From contig JAHHHN010000005.1 in NCBI GenBank assembly GCA_019359325.1, positions 310,001-374,000 of the forward strand: a stretch of 64,000 nucleotides of DNA, written 5' to 3'. Positions 55,467 to 63,954 of the stretch are shown here, piece after piece. This DNA is from Mojavia pulchra JT2-VF2 (GTDB lineage Bacteria; Cyanobacteriota; Cyanobacteriia; Cyanobacteriales; Nostocaceae). The notes under the pieces were generated by a model, which saw only the letters and a program-made list of their open reading frames with translations, ran no database searches and was not told where the DNA came from. Numbering within the stretch: the first letter of the stretch is position 1; the number at the start of each line of letters is the position of its first letter. The position numbers were made by a program, and so were the translations under genes.

Positions 55467-55533
55467 GATTAAACCTCAACTTTAAGTTACCTTCATGATG
55501 CTACTCAAATGATTGTAATTAATTTTTAGTCAC

Positions 55534-57429
55534 TCACTCCGTTCTCACCGTCAAAACCTGCGGCGGCGTAGAATCTGGAGGATACAAAAAATCTACCTGT
55601 ACTTGTCGCTTCTCACCCCCTAACATTTTCAAAGTTACCAACGGTTCACCCGTTTGTCCCCGGCGTTGTACCAAATGCACATAGCGCGTCTTTTCCCCAC
55701 CATTGTCATCGGTGTAATGTACCCTCACTGTACCGCGAAAGAATATTTGTTCCACCCGTGGCTTTAAAAACAATAATCTATCTGTTCCTCCTTCATCTTT
55801 CACAGGTGTCTGCATTGATACTGTTACAGTCTGAGTTTGATTGCTGGAATTTTGTAGCGGCAAAGTCAGATTGTATTCTACACCGTAGTTACTGTGAGCA
55901 AAGTAAGCTGTATCTGGATATCGTTTCAGCATAGGCGCACTCTGAATTTGCCCAGTGCTGAGGGTAATTAAATGTACAGTACCCAAAGGATAAGAAAAGG
56001 CTTTTCCTGGCTGCGGTATCGTCAACTGCGATACATTTGGATTATCTGTCAGATTTGCTTGCCATTGTGTCCCTTGAGAGACACCAGCAACGCGGCTAAA
56101 CACCGTCGGTTCTCTGGGAGGGTCGAGAGGGGTAGGAATGGGATCGCGCTTTCCTGCTAGACTGCTTGTATCTAGCAGCTTTTGCCACTCAGCTAGGGTG
56201 GGGGAAAGATTACTATTTTTCGCTAAATTTGCTAAATAAACTGGGCCACTGCTCGCTAAACGCATCATTGTAGTGCGACCATTAGAAGAGGGAGCCTGTA
56301 CAGGGATGGGTAAATTAGCTAATATTTGAGTTTCTCCTGGTTCTATCACCAGCTTTTCGGGAAAACTCTCTTGCCTATTCCCCCGCAACACATCATTCAT
56401 TGTTCTGCTGCCAGGCCCAGAGTAAACTGTACTTTGGGGATTGTCTACTACATCAGGTAAAGCAATAAACGGTGCTTCCCTAGAGAGATAGCTAGCGGCT
56501 TGCAATACTTGCAATGTGATTGGTTCATTCCCTGGATTGTGAACAATTATTCCCTGATGAACGGTGCGGCTTTGGGCTGATGTTTCTGCCCTGACGATAT
56601 GATGGGCAAATAAATCAAATCTGCCTTGAAAGGGATAATTCAGGTGTGCTTCCTTAACTTGTTTGCCATCTGGGGGGAAGGTTGACAGTAAAATTCCTTC
56701 GGTGGTTACCAATTCGGGACTGTTGCTGTTAAAGGTGGGGATAGTATCGAGTTTTCCGGGTAAAGGGCGGACTTCTTGCGGATGTACTTCCACTCCAGCT
56801 ATATATTGTGGGGGTACTGTATAGATATTTAACGCCCGACACACCAATGCTGCTACTTCGCCTCTGGTGGCGCTTTGTTGGGGCTTTAGTTGTTTGGCTT
56901 GGGGATAGTTGACGACAATACTATTAATAGTTGCAGATGCTATGGAACTCTGTGCATAGTTGGGAATTTGTGCCGCATCGTTAAAATATTGTTGTAATGT
57001 CTGCGTTGGGCTAGGCAGAGGACTATAATTTTTCGCACCAGCGACAACACCGATGATTTGGGCGCGGGGAATAGCTTGGTTAGGTTGAAAAACTCCCCCT
57101 GGATAACCAGAAAAAAATCCTTTTTGATAAGCAGTAGCAATTGCTTTGGATGCCCAATAATTACTAAGCACATCTTTAAATGTAGTAGCAGTACGCTTCA
57201 CTGGTGCATCAGGAAAAGCATTCAACATTAATACTGCTGCTTCTGCACGTGTTACCGTTGCATTGGGGCGAAAACTACCATCAGGATAGCCTGTAATTAA
57301 TTTACGTTCTCCTAGTCTTTGGACACAATCTTTTGCCCAATAGCTTTGAATATCAGAAAAGGCGAGAGTGACGGGGCTTGATAGGGTGAAAAGCGAAGCG
57401 ATCGCTACTGAAGTATTTCTGAGAAGCAT
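55534..57429 (-). CDS. SLH-domain protein with DUF3370
   Basis: 631 residues. Signal peptide (about 1-22, ASLFTLSSPVTLAFS); three S-layer homology modules (about 25-195: DIQSYWAKDCVQRLGERKLITGYPDGSFRP, YQKGFFSGYPGGVFQPN, LKPQQSATRGEVAALVCRAL); then DUF3370 (about 225-630: EGILLSTFPPDGKQV, HIVRAETSAQSRTVHQGI). SLH modules bind cell-wall polymers, so it is probably a surface or outer-envelope protein. The last ~75 residues are duplicated as a pseudogene at 43451-43684. It sits between the AAA-like gene and the SMC-like gene. Confidence 0.9.
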   Translation of the reverse strand: MLLRNTSVAIASLFTLSSPVTLAFSDIQSYWAKDCVQRLGERKLITGYPDGSFRPNATVTRAEAAVLMLNAFPDAPVKRTATTFKDVLSNYWASKAIATAYQKGFFSGYPGGVFQPNQAIPRAQIIGVVAGAKNYSPLPSPTQTLQQYFNDAAQIPNYAQSSIASATINSIVVNYPQAKQLKPQQSATRGEVAALVCRALNIYTVPPQYIAGVEVHPQEVRPLPGKLDTIPTFNSNSPELVTTEGILLSTFPPDGKQVKEAHLNYPFQGRFDLFAHHIVRAETSAQSRTVHQGIIVHNPGNEPITLQVLQAASYLSREAPFIALPDVVDNPQSTVYSGPGSRTMNDVLRGNRQESFPEKLVIEPGETQILANLPIPVQAPSSNGRTTMMRLASSGPVYLANLAKNSNLSPTLAEWQKLLDTSSLAGKRDPIPTPLDPPREPTVFSRVAGVSQGTQWQANLTDNPNVSQLTIPQPGKAFSYPLGTVHLITLSTGQIQSAPMLKRYPDTAYFAHSNYGVEYNLTLPLQNSSNQTQTVTVSMQTPVKDEGGTDRLLFLKPRVEQIFFRGTVRVHYTDDNGGEKTRYVHLVQRRGQTGEPLVTLKMLGGEKRQVQVDFLYPPDSTPPQVLTVRTE

Positions 57430-57483
57430 TAATAGAGTTTAGTATAAACTAAAGCTATTAAAGCATTTCGTGAGGAATTGATC

Positions 57484-57632
57484 AGAGAAACGAACCACGA
57501 AGTACACAAAGGACACAAAGAAAAGAGGGTTTTAAAGAGATTTTGCATAAATTCTGTTTTAATTCTTTCCTTCGCGGACTTCGCGTCCTACCCTGCGGGA
57601 AGCCGCTCCGCGTCTATGCGGTTCGTTTCTCT
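57484..57632. repeat. 149-bp element with 13-bp inverted terminal repeats
   Basis: AGAGAAACGAACC (57484-57496) and GGTTCGTTTCTCT (57620-57632) are perfect inverted repeats. Inside lie AAAGGACACAAAG-like runs and a palindrome-rich segment (CTTCGCGGACTTCGCG, GAAGCCGCTCCGCG). It fills the space between SLH-DUF3370 and SMC-like genes. It looks like a dispersed non-coding repeat; the right end reaches almost to the SMC stop codon (57636), so it can also serve as that gene's terminator. Confidence 0.6.
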
Positions 57633-57635
57633 TAA

Positions 57636-59708
57636 TCACCAATCTCGTTGAACCTCAACAACTTCTGTATATTCAAACTCATTGGGACTTTGCCTCACCA
57701 AAGGATATCTTTCCTCACCCAACTCAATATAATCCTGTTCACAATCTGGTTTTGAAGAGTAGTAAGTTAGCACATATTCTCTACCAATTCTGTCTGCCAT
57801 TTCCTCCTCGACTTCACCGCGCCACTGAGTTTTAGTCACTAACACAATCAACTGATTAGCTAATTTAGGAATTGTCCTAGCAATGCGTCGCCGAGAAATT
57901 TCATCCAAACTACCAAAGGGCGAATCCATAACTATAGGAAAGGTGCTGCTGTCTGGTAACATCAGCATTTCCCGCTTTTCACTCCATTCGCGTACTCTGT
58001 CAATGATGCTGGCAATAAAAGATAAACTGAGAATTTGATTTTCGCCAGTAGAAGCTGCAACTGGTGCTTCTATACCAGCTGTAGTTTCTACCAATGTCAG
58101 TTCATATTTATCGCTGATTTTAGGAATATAAGGAGTAAACGATATTTCCATAAATATCTCTTGTACCCGCTTTTCCAGTTGCAGGCGAAACTGCTTTTCT
58201 TGGCGATTTCTCACTTCTGTTAATCGTTCAATGGCATCTTGGGTAGCATTAATCCGGCGTTGTGCTAAGGCTTGCCGTTCTTCATTCAATTTTTGTTTGG
58301 CAATTTGTTTACCCAAGGCTTCAATTTCAGTTGTGAAGTGAGCAATTTGCTGTTGATTTGCACCTTGTTCTCTATTTAATTCATCAACTTTATTTTCAAT
58401 TTCGTCTAAGCGTTTTTGTAAGCTACTGATTTCTTCGTTGGCATCTTTACGTAAACGTTCTTGAATATTATCTAATTCACTTTCAATTTGGGATATGCTT
58501 TGCCTTAACTGATTAATTCTGGCTTGTTCTCTGTCAACCTCTTCCCAAAATGCTGTAGCTTGCTTATCAATTTCATCTACTTGGGCACTCATGCGAATCG
58601 CAGTCTCTTCCACCGCTGAGGAACCTGCTTTATCTAACCAAATTTTTACGTGTTCGTGGGAATGACTACCTGCGTGTAATTCTGCACCACAAATACAGCG
58701 CTGAGTTTTCAGTAAATCATTGACAAATTCCCGCGATATTCCTGAAGTTAATTCGCCTCGCTGCTTCAAATCATTCATAATATTCCGAAACTGGGCTGTA
58801 GTTTCGGACAGCAAAACTGTATAACCCCGTGCGGAAATAATTTTCTTTAATGCTTCTCTAGTTTTCTTATACTCTTCCTTATTCGCTTCTTTTTGCGATT
58901 CTAAATTTTGACATCTTTCCTGCAATTGTTTAGCAGCGCTAAGTTCTCGTAAGCGATTACTTGTCTCTTTTTTAAAAGTTTGCTGATATTCTAACTCTTG
59001 TTGAATTTCTGTTTCTCGTTTGGTGATACTCTCAATCTCTCGTTCTATCTTCTCTTGCTGTCGCAAAAGCTGTTTGATTTCGGAATCGCCAATGGCTTTT
59101 AACTCATTTTCTAGACTTTTTTTGGCTTCTCCCAAGTGTCTAATAGAACGGTTGATTACTTCCACACCCAAGAAAATTTTTGTGGCTTCGGCAATTTCGG
59201 CTTTCTTATCAGAACGGACTATCTCTTCAATCCGCTCTCCATCAAAGAAGAAATATTGATGTAAACTAGCAGGTAAAATTTGATTGATAATATCTTCTGG
59301 TTGCTGGGGTGGAAAATACCATTTACCATCATCCCCACCTACCCACATGGTTAACTGAGTTTTACCAGCTTCAAAATCAGTTTCGTTTTTGTAAACCCGA
59401 CAGGCGCGTTTAACTCGGTAGCGTTTGCCTTCATGTTCCCAGCCAATTTCTACCCAACATTCTACAGCTTGCTTGTTTTTAGCTTCGGCGATCGCCCGCT
59501 TATTAACTAGTTGCTCTCCTGATGCAAAAGCTGCACTAAACTTTTCATATAATACCCATGTAAACGCATTGAGTAAACTGGTTTTTCCTGAGCCATTATT
59601 GCCATGAATAATCGTCGTGTTGAGAACATCTCCCCCAGAAAGGATTATTTCTGGTGTCACACCATAAAATGAGCGAAAGTTGCACAGCTTGATTGAAGTC
59701 AGCTTCAT
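57636..59708 (-). CDS. SMC/Rad50-like ATPase with CxC zinc-hook motif
   Basis: 690 residues. Walker A HGNNGSGKTSLLNAF (about 35-49), Walker B FPIVMDSPFGSLDE, ABC signature STGENQILSLSF, and a long coiled coil (about 200-560) broken at its tip by RCICGAEL (about 337-344), reminiscent of Rad50 zinc hooks but with C-x-C. Related to DndD in general plan but distinct in sequence and in having the hook. Its ATG overlaps the stop codon of the 57-residue gene (ATGA), so translation is coupled. With the dnd-linked helicase 350 bp upstream, it is a good candidate for the restriction side of the phosphorothioation system. Biochemical role not established. Confidence 0.85.
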   Translation of the reverse strand: MKLTSIKLCNFRSFYGVTPEIILSGGDVLNTTIIHGNNGSGKTSLLNAFTWVLYEKFSAAFASGEQLVNKRAIAEAKNKQAVECWVEIGWEHEGKRYRVKRACRVYKNETDFEAGKTQLTMWVGGDDGKWYFPPQQPEDIINQILPASLHQYFFFDGERIEEIVRSDKKAEIAEATKIFLGVEVINRSIRHLGEAKKSLENELKAIGDSEIKQLLRQQEKIEREIESITKRETEIQQELEYQQTFKKETSNRLRELSAAKQLQERCQNLESQKEANKEEYKKTREALKKIISARGYTVLLSETTAQFRNIMNDLKQRGELTSGISREFVNDLLKTQRCICGAELHAGSHSHEHVKIWLDKAGSSAVEETAIRMSAQVDEIDKQATAFWEEVDREQARINQLRQSISQIESELDNIQERLRKDANEEISSLQKRLDEIENKVDELNREQGANQQQIAHFTTEIEALGKQIAKQKLNEERQALAQRRINATQDAIERLTEVRNRQEKQFRLQLEKRVQEIFMEISFTPYIPKISDKYELTLVETTAGIEAPVAASTGENQILSLSFIASIIDRVREWSEKREMLMLPDSSTFPIVMDSPFGSLDEISRRRIARTIPKLANQLIVLVTKTQWRGEVEEEMADRIGREYVLTYYSSKPDCEQDYIELGEERYPLVRQSPNEFEYTEVVEVQRDW

Positions 59709-59878
59709 CGCACTTCTTCCTTGACAATATCCAAAATTTCATCATTGATGTGACTGTTAATTCTCTTATCTAGCCTGCCTTTTTCCAACTTCCATACCCG
59801 CTCAATAATTTGGCGCACTTCCGGTGGAGCGTTGGTAATTGGCTCCTGAACGTCATCAATATTTTGTTCTTGTGACAT
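59705..59878 (-). CDS. 57-residue protein coupled to the SMC-like ATPase
   Basis: ATG at 59878 and TGA at 59705-59707. Sequence: acidic start MSQEQNIDDVQEPITNAPPE then a basic helix VRQIIERVWKLEKGRLDKRI and an acidic end. The four-base ATGA overlap with the downstream gene and the clean reading frame make it a real gene although it is very short. No known family recognised. Probably a small partner or regulator of the ATPase. Confidence 0.75.
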   Translation of the reverse strand: MSQEQNIDDVQEPITNAPPEVRQIIERVWKLEKGRLDKRINSHINDEILDIVKEEVR

Positions 59879-60228
59879 CTCAGTTTTAAATACGTTATTT
59901 TATTTATTTTAACCGTATTTGTTGTTGCTATTACATCCGTAAAGCCACTGCCAGTCTTATCTTTAATTTTCTATAAATTGTTGCAGAAAATTTTAGATTT
60001 ATTTTGAGGTGTTTTGTTGATATGCTGTAAGTATATACAATAATGGTATGTTGCTGCATTTAAAATTTTTAGCAATCTTCCATTATTTTTATCTCTACCT
60101 GTTACTATTTTTCCACATCAGTTGCCTCATTCTTCATGATTAAAAAAAATTCACAAAAAGAAATAATAAGAGATTTTAAACCACCGATGAACGCCGATAA
60201 AGGGAGATGTTTTATCGGCGATTTACAC
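59879..60228. other. AT-rich spacer with hairpin after the helicase gene
   Basis: 350 bp with no gene. CGCCGATAAA (60192-60201) and TTTATCGGCG (60211-60220) form a ten-base perfect stem just beyond the helicase stop codon (60229, minus), which could end that transcript. The rest is AT-rich and must include the promoter of the 57-residue gene and the SMC-like gene. Confidence 0.5.
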
Positions 60229-61710
60229 TCAAATATCTAATAGCCCATACCGCTTTTGTAAAGCGAGTAACTTCATCCTCGCTTCACCAGCGTTGTCAGC
60301 TAAATCAGCAAATTCCACAAAGCGCCGCAATTCTTTTTTTAATAAATTGCGCTCAACTTCTATGGTTTCCCTGTCTAAGTCCGGCGGCAGAACAATCATA
60401 TCGTAGATGGTGGCGCGTTCCTTTCCAGGGTGAGGACGCAAAACTCGCCCCCGCCGCTGGATAAACTGACGAGGATTACCAGAACTTGATAAAATCACCG
60501 CAGTTTGAATTGCTGGGATATCGACTCCCTCATCTAAACAGCGAATTGCTACCAATCCTTGCAATTCTCCACTTTCAAATTGACGGCGTAAAACCTCTCT
60601 TTCTTGTAAAGAAGTGTGTGCGGTGTAGGTGCTTACCCGATATCCCAATTCCACCCCAAGAATTTTAGCGACGGCTTTAAGTTGACGCAGAGATGAACGT
60701 TGTCCCGCCTCTTGCGAACCATCACTGCAATAGAAAAGCGTGTGAGTAGTTTCGCGGCGAGTTGTCATTAATTCGCGCAAAGCAGTTAATTTGTTTTCTG
60801 CTGCGCCAATTAATCTTGCACGTTGCATCAATAACGGCTTTAAATCTTCGTTGTCTTCAAAATCTCCCGCTTGTCCATTTTCACGTTCTCGGTACAGTAG
60901 CGATCGCCCAATTCTTCTAGTTAGTTTTAAATAGGCAATACTTTCAGCTTCAGTTAATTCCACCAGAATCGGATAATACAAATAATGTACCAACGCACCT
61001 TGAGCGATCGCATCCCTCAAAGTAAATTCTGGTTGGAGAACTGGGCCAAAATAATCAAACAAAGATTGAGTGCCATAATCATCAAAGTACCTTTCTGGTG
61101 TGGCAGACAAAGCCAGTCGCAACCCTACACGGCGTGGTAAACTTTCTTCCAATTTCGGTGCGCCCAAGTTATGTGCTTCATCGCCGATAATTAAAGTTCT
61201 GTCAGGAAAATATTTCAGTTGTGACTGCAACCCATCTCCAATTAATGTGGAGTTGGTTGTAATTATCGTGACAAATTTTTGAGAACCAGAACGCAGATTG
61301 TAAATTTGGGTAGAAAGTTGACTTTGCCAAGTGCGTAAATTCTCGAAGGCTAGAATCGGCTGTAAGTTAAATTTTTCGCATTCTCGCGCCCATTGGGTAA
61401 CCAGATGACGATAGGGACACACCACCAACAAAACTTGTAACTTTATCTGCTGATATAATTCACAAGCGATCGCCAGTGCTGTAATAGTCTTACCACTACC
61501 AGTAGCCATTTTGAGCGTACCTCTGCCGTTGTTAGCAAACCAGCTAGTAATAGCTTGTCGCTGATACTGCCGTAATTGCAGAGATTGCGGCATTCTTGGG
61601 CATCCTGGTAATGGTTGCTGAGTCTGATAACTGCCCTTACTTTCCCCTACTAATGGCAATCGTAGACGGAAAGAGGGCAGTTGCTGCACTGGATTTAGCG
61701 TCAGGTACAT
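60229..61710 (-). CDS. superfamily II helicase, dnd-linked restriction type
   Basis: 493 residues. Motif I KMATGSGKTITAL (about 68-80), Ia LLVVCPYRHLV, II LIIGDEAHNLGAP (DEAH), III RLALSATPERY, then in the second RecA domain IRCLDEGVDIPAIQTAVILSS (V) and QFIQRRGRVLRP (VI). It ends with a helical segment LALQKRYGLLDI. No nuclease domain is visible. The sequence pattern matches, from memory, TIGR04095 ('DNA phosphorothioation system restriction enzyme'). Its distance (18 kb) from dndCDE is unusual; the SMC-like pair lies next to it on the same strand. Confidence 0.85.
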   Translation of the reverse strand: MYLTLNPVQQLPSFRLRLPLVGESKGSYQTQQPLPGCPRMPQSLQLRQYQRQAITSWFANNGRGTLKMATGSGKTITALAIACELYQQIKLQVLLVVCPYRHLVTQWARECEKFNLQPILAFENLRTWQSQLSTQIYNLRSGSQKFVTIITTNSTLIGDGLQSQLKYFPDRTLIIGDEAHNLGAPKLEESLPRRVGLRLALSATPERYFDDYGTQSLFDYFGPVLQPEFTLRDAIAQGALVHYLYYPILVELTEAESIAYLKLTRRIGRSLLYRERENGQAGDFEDNEDLKPLLMQRARLIGAAENKLTALRELMTTRRETTHTLFYCSDGSQEAGQRSSLRQLKAVAKILGVELGYRVSTYTAHTSLQEREVLRRQFESGELQGLVAIRCLDEGVDIPAIQTAVILSSSGNPRQFIQRRGRVLRPHPGKERATIYDMIVLPPDLDRETIEVERNLLKKELRRFVEFADLADNAGEARMKLLALQKRYGLLDI

Positions 61711-61818
61711 AAAATGTTAGTAACGAAGGTGGTGATTAACCCTGATCATTAGTCATTAGTCATTGGTCATTGGTTATTTTTTCCCAATCCCCAGTCCCCA
61801 GCCCCCAATCCCCCGCCT

Positions 61819-62424
61819 CTAGTTATAATCACGCCAAACAGCAATTAAAGAACCTTGCACCTGTACATGGATAGCAGGAACTTCAATCGGATTGTACTTA
61901 GAATTTGCTGGTTTGAGGGTAACGCGATCGCCACTGCGATAAAAGCGCTTTAATGTAGTACCGTGTCCTTCAACTCTGGCGGCAACGATAGTGCCATTTT
62001 TGAGATGATTTGGTTCTGCTACAGGACGCAGAAATACCAAATCGCCATCAGCAATTAAATCTTCAATCATACTGTCGCCAGCTACCCGCAAAGCATAGGT
62101 TTGGGGAGGTAACGAGAAATTAGAAGCATCTAAATGATCTACAGCATCGGTAAAAGGTTCTATTAAACCTCCAGCAGCAATTGTGCCTAAAATTGGTACA
62201 CCAGATGCTACTGGACGTAAAACTCGAATTGTCCGCGCTTTACCTTCAGTCCATTCAATGTATCCTTTAGTGCGTAAATGTTCTAAACGACTTTGAATTG
62301 GTGCTGGCGATTTCAGATTCATTGCTTGCATCATTTGCCGAATTGAAGGCGAATGCTGATGCGTTCGGATATATTCTGCCAGCCATTCATAAAGTTCTTG
62401 TTGAGCTTCCGTTAAACGTTCCAT
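61819..62424 (-). CDS. lexA: LexA repressor
   Basis: 201 residues from ATG 62424 (the frame opens eight codons earlier). N-terminal winged helix (about 1-70, MERLTEAQQELYEWLAEYIRTHQHSPSIRQMM), then the peptidase S24 domain. Self-cleavage elements are all present: Ala-Gly site in TIAAGGLIEP, catalytic Ser in VAGDSMIEDL, Lys in TTLKRFYR. A perfect LexA box lies 31 bases upstream (62456-62471), so it is likely autoregulated. Some cyanobacterial LexAs have lost cleavage residues; this one has not. Confidence 0.93.
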   Translation of the reverse strand: MERLTEAQQELYEWLAEYIRTHQHSPSIRQMMQAMNLKSPAPIQSRLEHLRTKGYIEWTEGKARTIRVLRPVASGVPILGTIAAGGLIEPFTDAVDHLDASNFSLPPQTYALRVAGDSMIEDLIADGDLVFLRPVAEPNHLKNGTIVAARVEGHGTTLKRFYRSGDRVTLKPANSKYNPIEVPAIHVQVQGSLIAVWRDYN

Positions 62425-62455
62425 AATTTTGTTGGGAAGTATATACAAATGTCCC

Positions 62456-62471
62456 TAGAACATTAGTACTA
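62456..62471 (-). promoter_or_regulatory. LexA box upstream of lexA
   Basis: Reading the minus strand, TAGTACTAATGTTCTA fits the cyanobacterial consensus RGTACNNNDGTWCB known from Anabaena, with the GTAC and GTTC half-sites intact. It sits 31 bases before the lexA start codon and would place bound LexA over the promoter. Confidence 0.85.
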
Positions 62472-62510
62472 CAAAAAATCCCTTATAAGCAAGGTAAAAG
62501 TAACAATAAT

Positions 62511-62551
62511 AAAAGGCAAAAGAACAAAGAATTATATTTCTTTTGCCTTTT
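62511..62551. terminator. terminator between argF and lexA
   Basis: AAAAGGCAAAAGAA (62511-62524) pairs perfectly with TTCTTTTGCCTTTT (62538-62551). On the minus strand it stands 27 bases after the argF stop codon and is followed by T-rich sequence, so argF is terminated before the lexA promoter. Confidence 0.85.
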
Positions 62552-62578
62552 TAGTAGAGATTTTTTGCTTTTAACCTT

Positions 62579-63499
62579 TTATTGCGCCCCTAAGATGCTA
62601 GCAAGCAAAGCCTTTTGAGCGTGCATTCGATTTTCAGCCTGATCCCAAACTCGTGATTGGGAACCTTCAATAACTGCCTCGGTGATTTCTTCACCACGAT
62701 GGGCTGGTAAGCAGTGTAAAACAATCGCCTGTGGGTCGGCAAGGCTTAATAGCTGTTCAGAAATTTGGTAAGCCTGGAAAATAGGCAAGCGATCGTCTGC
62801 TTCTGCTTCTTGCCCCATACTAGCCCAAACATCAGTATAAAGAACAGCAGCTTCCTTTGCTGCTAATTCTGGGTCATGAGTGAGGAGAACTTCAGTTTGA
62901 TTATTGGCGAGCGATCGCGCTTGTTCTACTATCTTAGGGTCTGGCTCATAGCCTTCAGGAGTAGCGATTCTGACATTCATTCCTGCCAAAGCACAACCCA
63001 ACATTAAAGAATTGGCAACATTATTACCATCACCTACATAAGTTAAAGTTAACCCATTGAGGCTACCAAAGCATTCTTGAATCGTCATTAAATCGGCTAA
63101 TACCTGACAAGGATGTTCTGCATCGGTAAGCGCATTAATTACAGGAATCTTGGCATAGTTAGCAAAAGTTTCTAACTCTTGTTGGGCAAAAGTGCGAATT
63201 GCTAAAACATCTAGATATCGATCCAACACCCGTGCTGTATCTTGCACCGGTTCCCCGCGACTTACTTGGGTGACATTAGGGTTGAGATCAATTACCTGTC
63301 CACCTAGTTGGTACATCGCCACAGTAAAACTTACTCGCGTGCGAGTTGAAGCTTTAGAGAACAACAATCCCAATACTTTATTACTTTGCAACTTGAGCTT
63401 TTGCGATTTGAGTTGAGTTGCCAATTGCAGAAGTTCTTGAAGTTCAGTGGAACTAAGGTCTGCCAGACTTAATAAATCTCGTCCGTTCAACGCTACCAT
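62579..63499 (-). CDS. argF: ornithine carbamoyltransferase
   Basis: 306 residues, the expected size. Converts ornithine and carbamoyl phosphate to citrulline in arginine synthesis. Carbamoyl-phosphate site FSKASTRTRVSF (about 47-58), HPCQVLADLMT (about 126-136), ornithine-loop VLHCLPAHRGEE (about 263-274) are intact. The start ATG at 63499 is followed by VALNGRDLLSLADLS as in other cyanobacterial ArgF proteins. Single-gene unit with a clear terminator. Confidence 0.96.
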   Translation of the reverse strand: MVALNGRDLLSLADLSSTELQELLQLATQLKSQKLKLQSNKVLGLLFSKASTRTRVSFTVAMYQLGGQVIDLNPNVTQVSRGEPVQDTARVLDRYLDVLAIRTFAQQELETFANYAKIPVINALTDAEHPCQVLADLMTIQECFGSLNGLTLTYVGDGNNVANSLMLGCALAGMNVRIATPEGYEPDPKIVEQARSLANNQTEVLLTHDPELAAKEAAVLYTDVWASMGQEAEADDRLPIFQAYQISEQLLSLADPQAIVLHCLPAHRGEEITEAVIEGSQSRVWDQAENRMHAQKALLASILGAQ

Positions 63500-63877
63500 G
63501 CTTGTGATCTGTAAAGAACCAGTGATGTTTTTCTATGCCTTTAGCCAGCCCTATGAAAAAATATCGCCTTAAAACTTTACCAGATATTTTCGTGTCTAGG
63601 CCAGGATTTGAGTTGGTTTGTGTTTTGAATATTAATTTATCAATATTAGGGGACTGGGGACTAGGGACTAGGGGACAAGGAGGACAAGGGGACAAGGGGG
63701 AAGAACTATGAATAACTCTTGCTCCTTGTCTCCCCATCCCCCATGCTCCTTGTCTTCTTCACCCAATGCCCCATGCCCCATGCCCAATTCCTAATATTTT
63801 TTCATTAAGACTAGACAACTAGCTTGTTTGTGCTATAATTAGAAATCGGTTAGTGTTTAGAGAGATAAAAGCCAAAC
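63500..63877. other. intergenic region with purine/pyrimidine paired tract
   Basis: 378 bp. A G-rich tract at 63649-63703 (GGGGACTGGGGACTAGGG, GACAAGGAGG) is followed by a C/T-rich tract (GCTCCTTGTCTCCCC, CATGCCCC) to about 63790, able to form a long imperfect hairpin. No gene. The tRNA promoter lies in the last 60 bases, with TAATT and TATAAT-like stretches near 63834-63841. Confidence 0.5.
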
Positions 63878-63949
63878 GCCAGCATAGCACAGTGGTAGTG
63901 CATCCGACTTGTAATCGGAAGGTCGTCGGTTCAAATCCGACTGCTGGCT
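63878..63949 (+). tRNA. trnT: tRNA-Thr (anticodon UGU)
   Basis: 72 bases fold as a cloverleaf: acceptor GCCAGCA / TGCTGGC, D arm with GTGGTAGTGC, anticodon stem TCCGA / TCGGA with loop CTTGTAA (anticodon TGT), T arm GTCGG-TTCAAAT-CCGAC, discriminator T. CCA is not encoded. It reads ACA and related codons. The putative CAST left end starts at 63955, five bases after its 3' end. Confidence 0.96.
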
Positions 63950-63954
63950 TTTGT

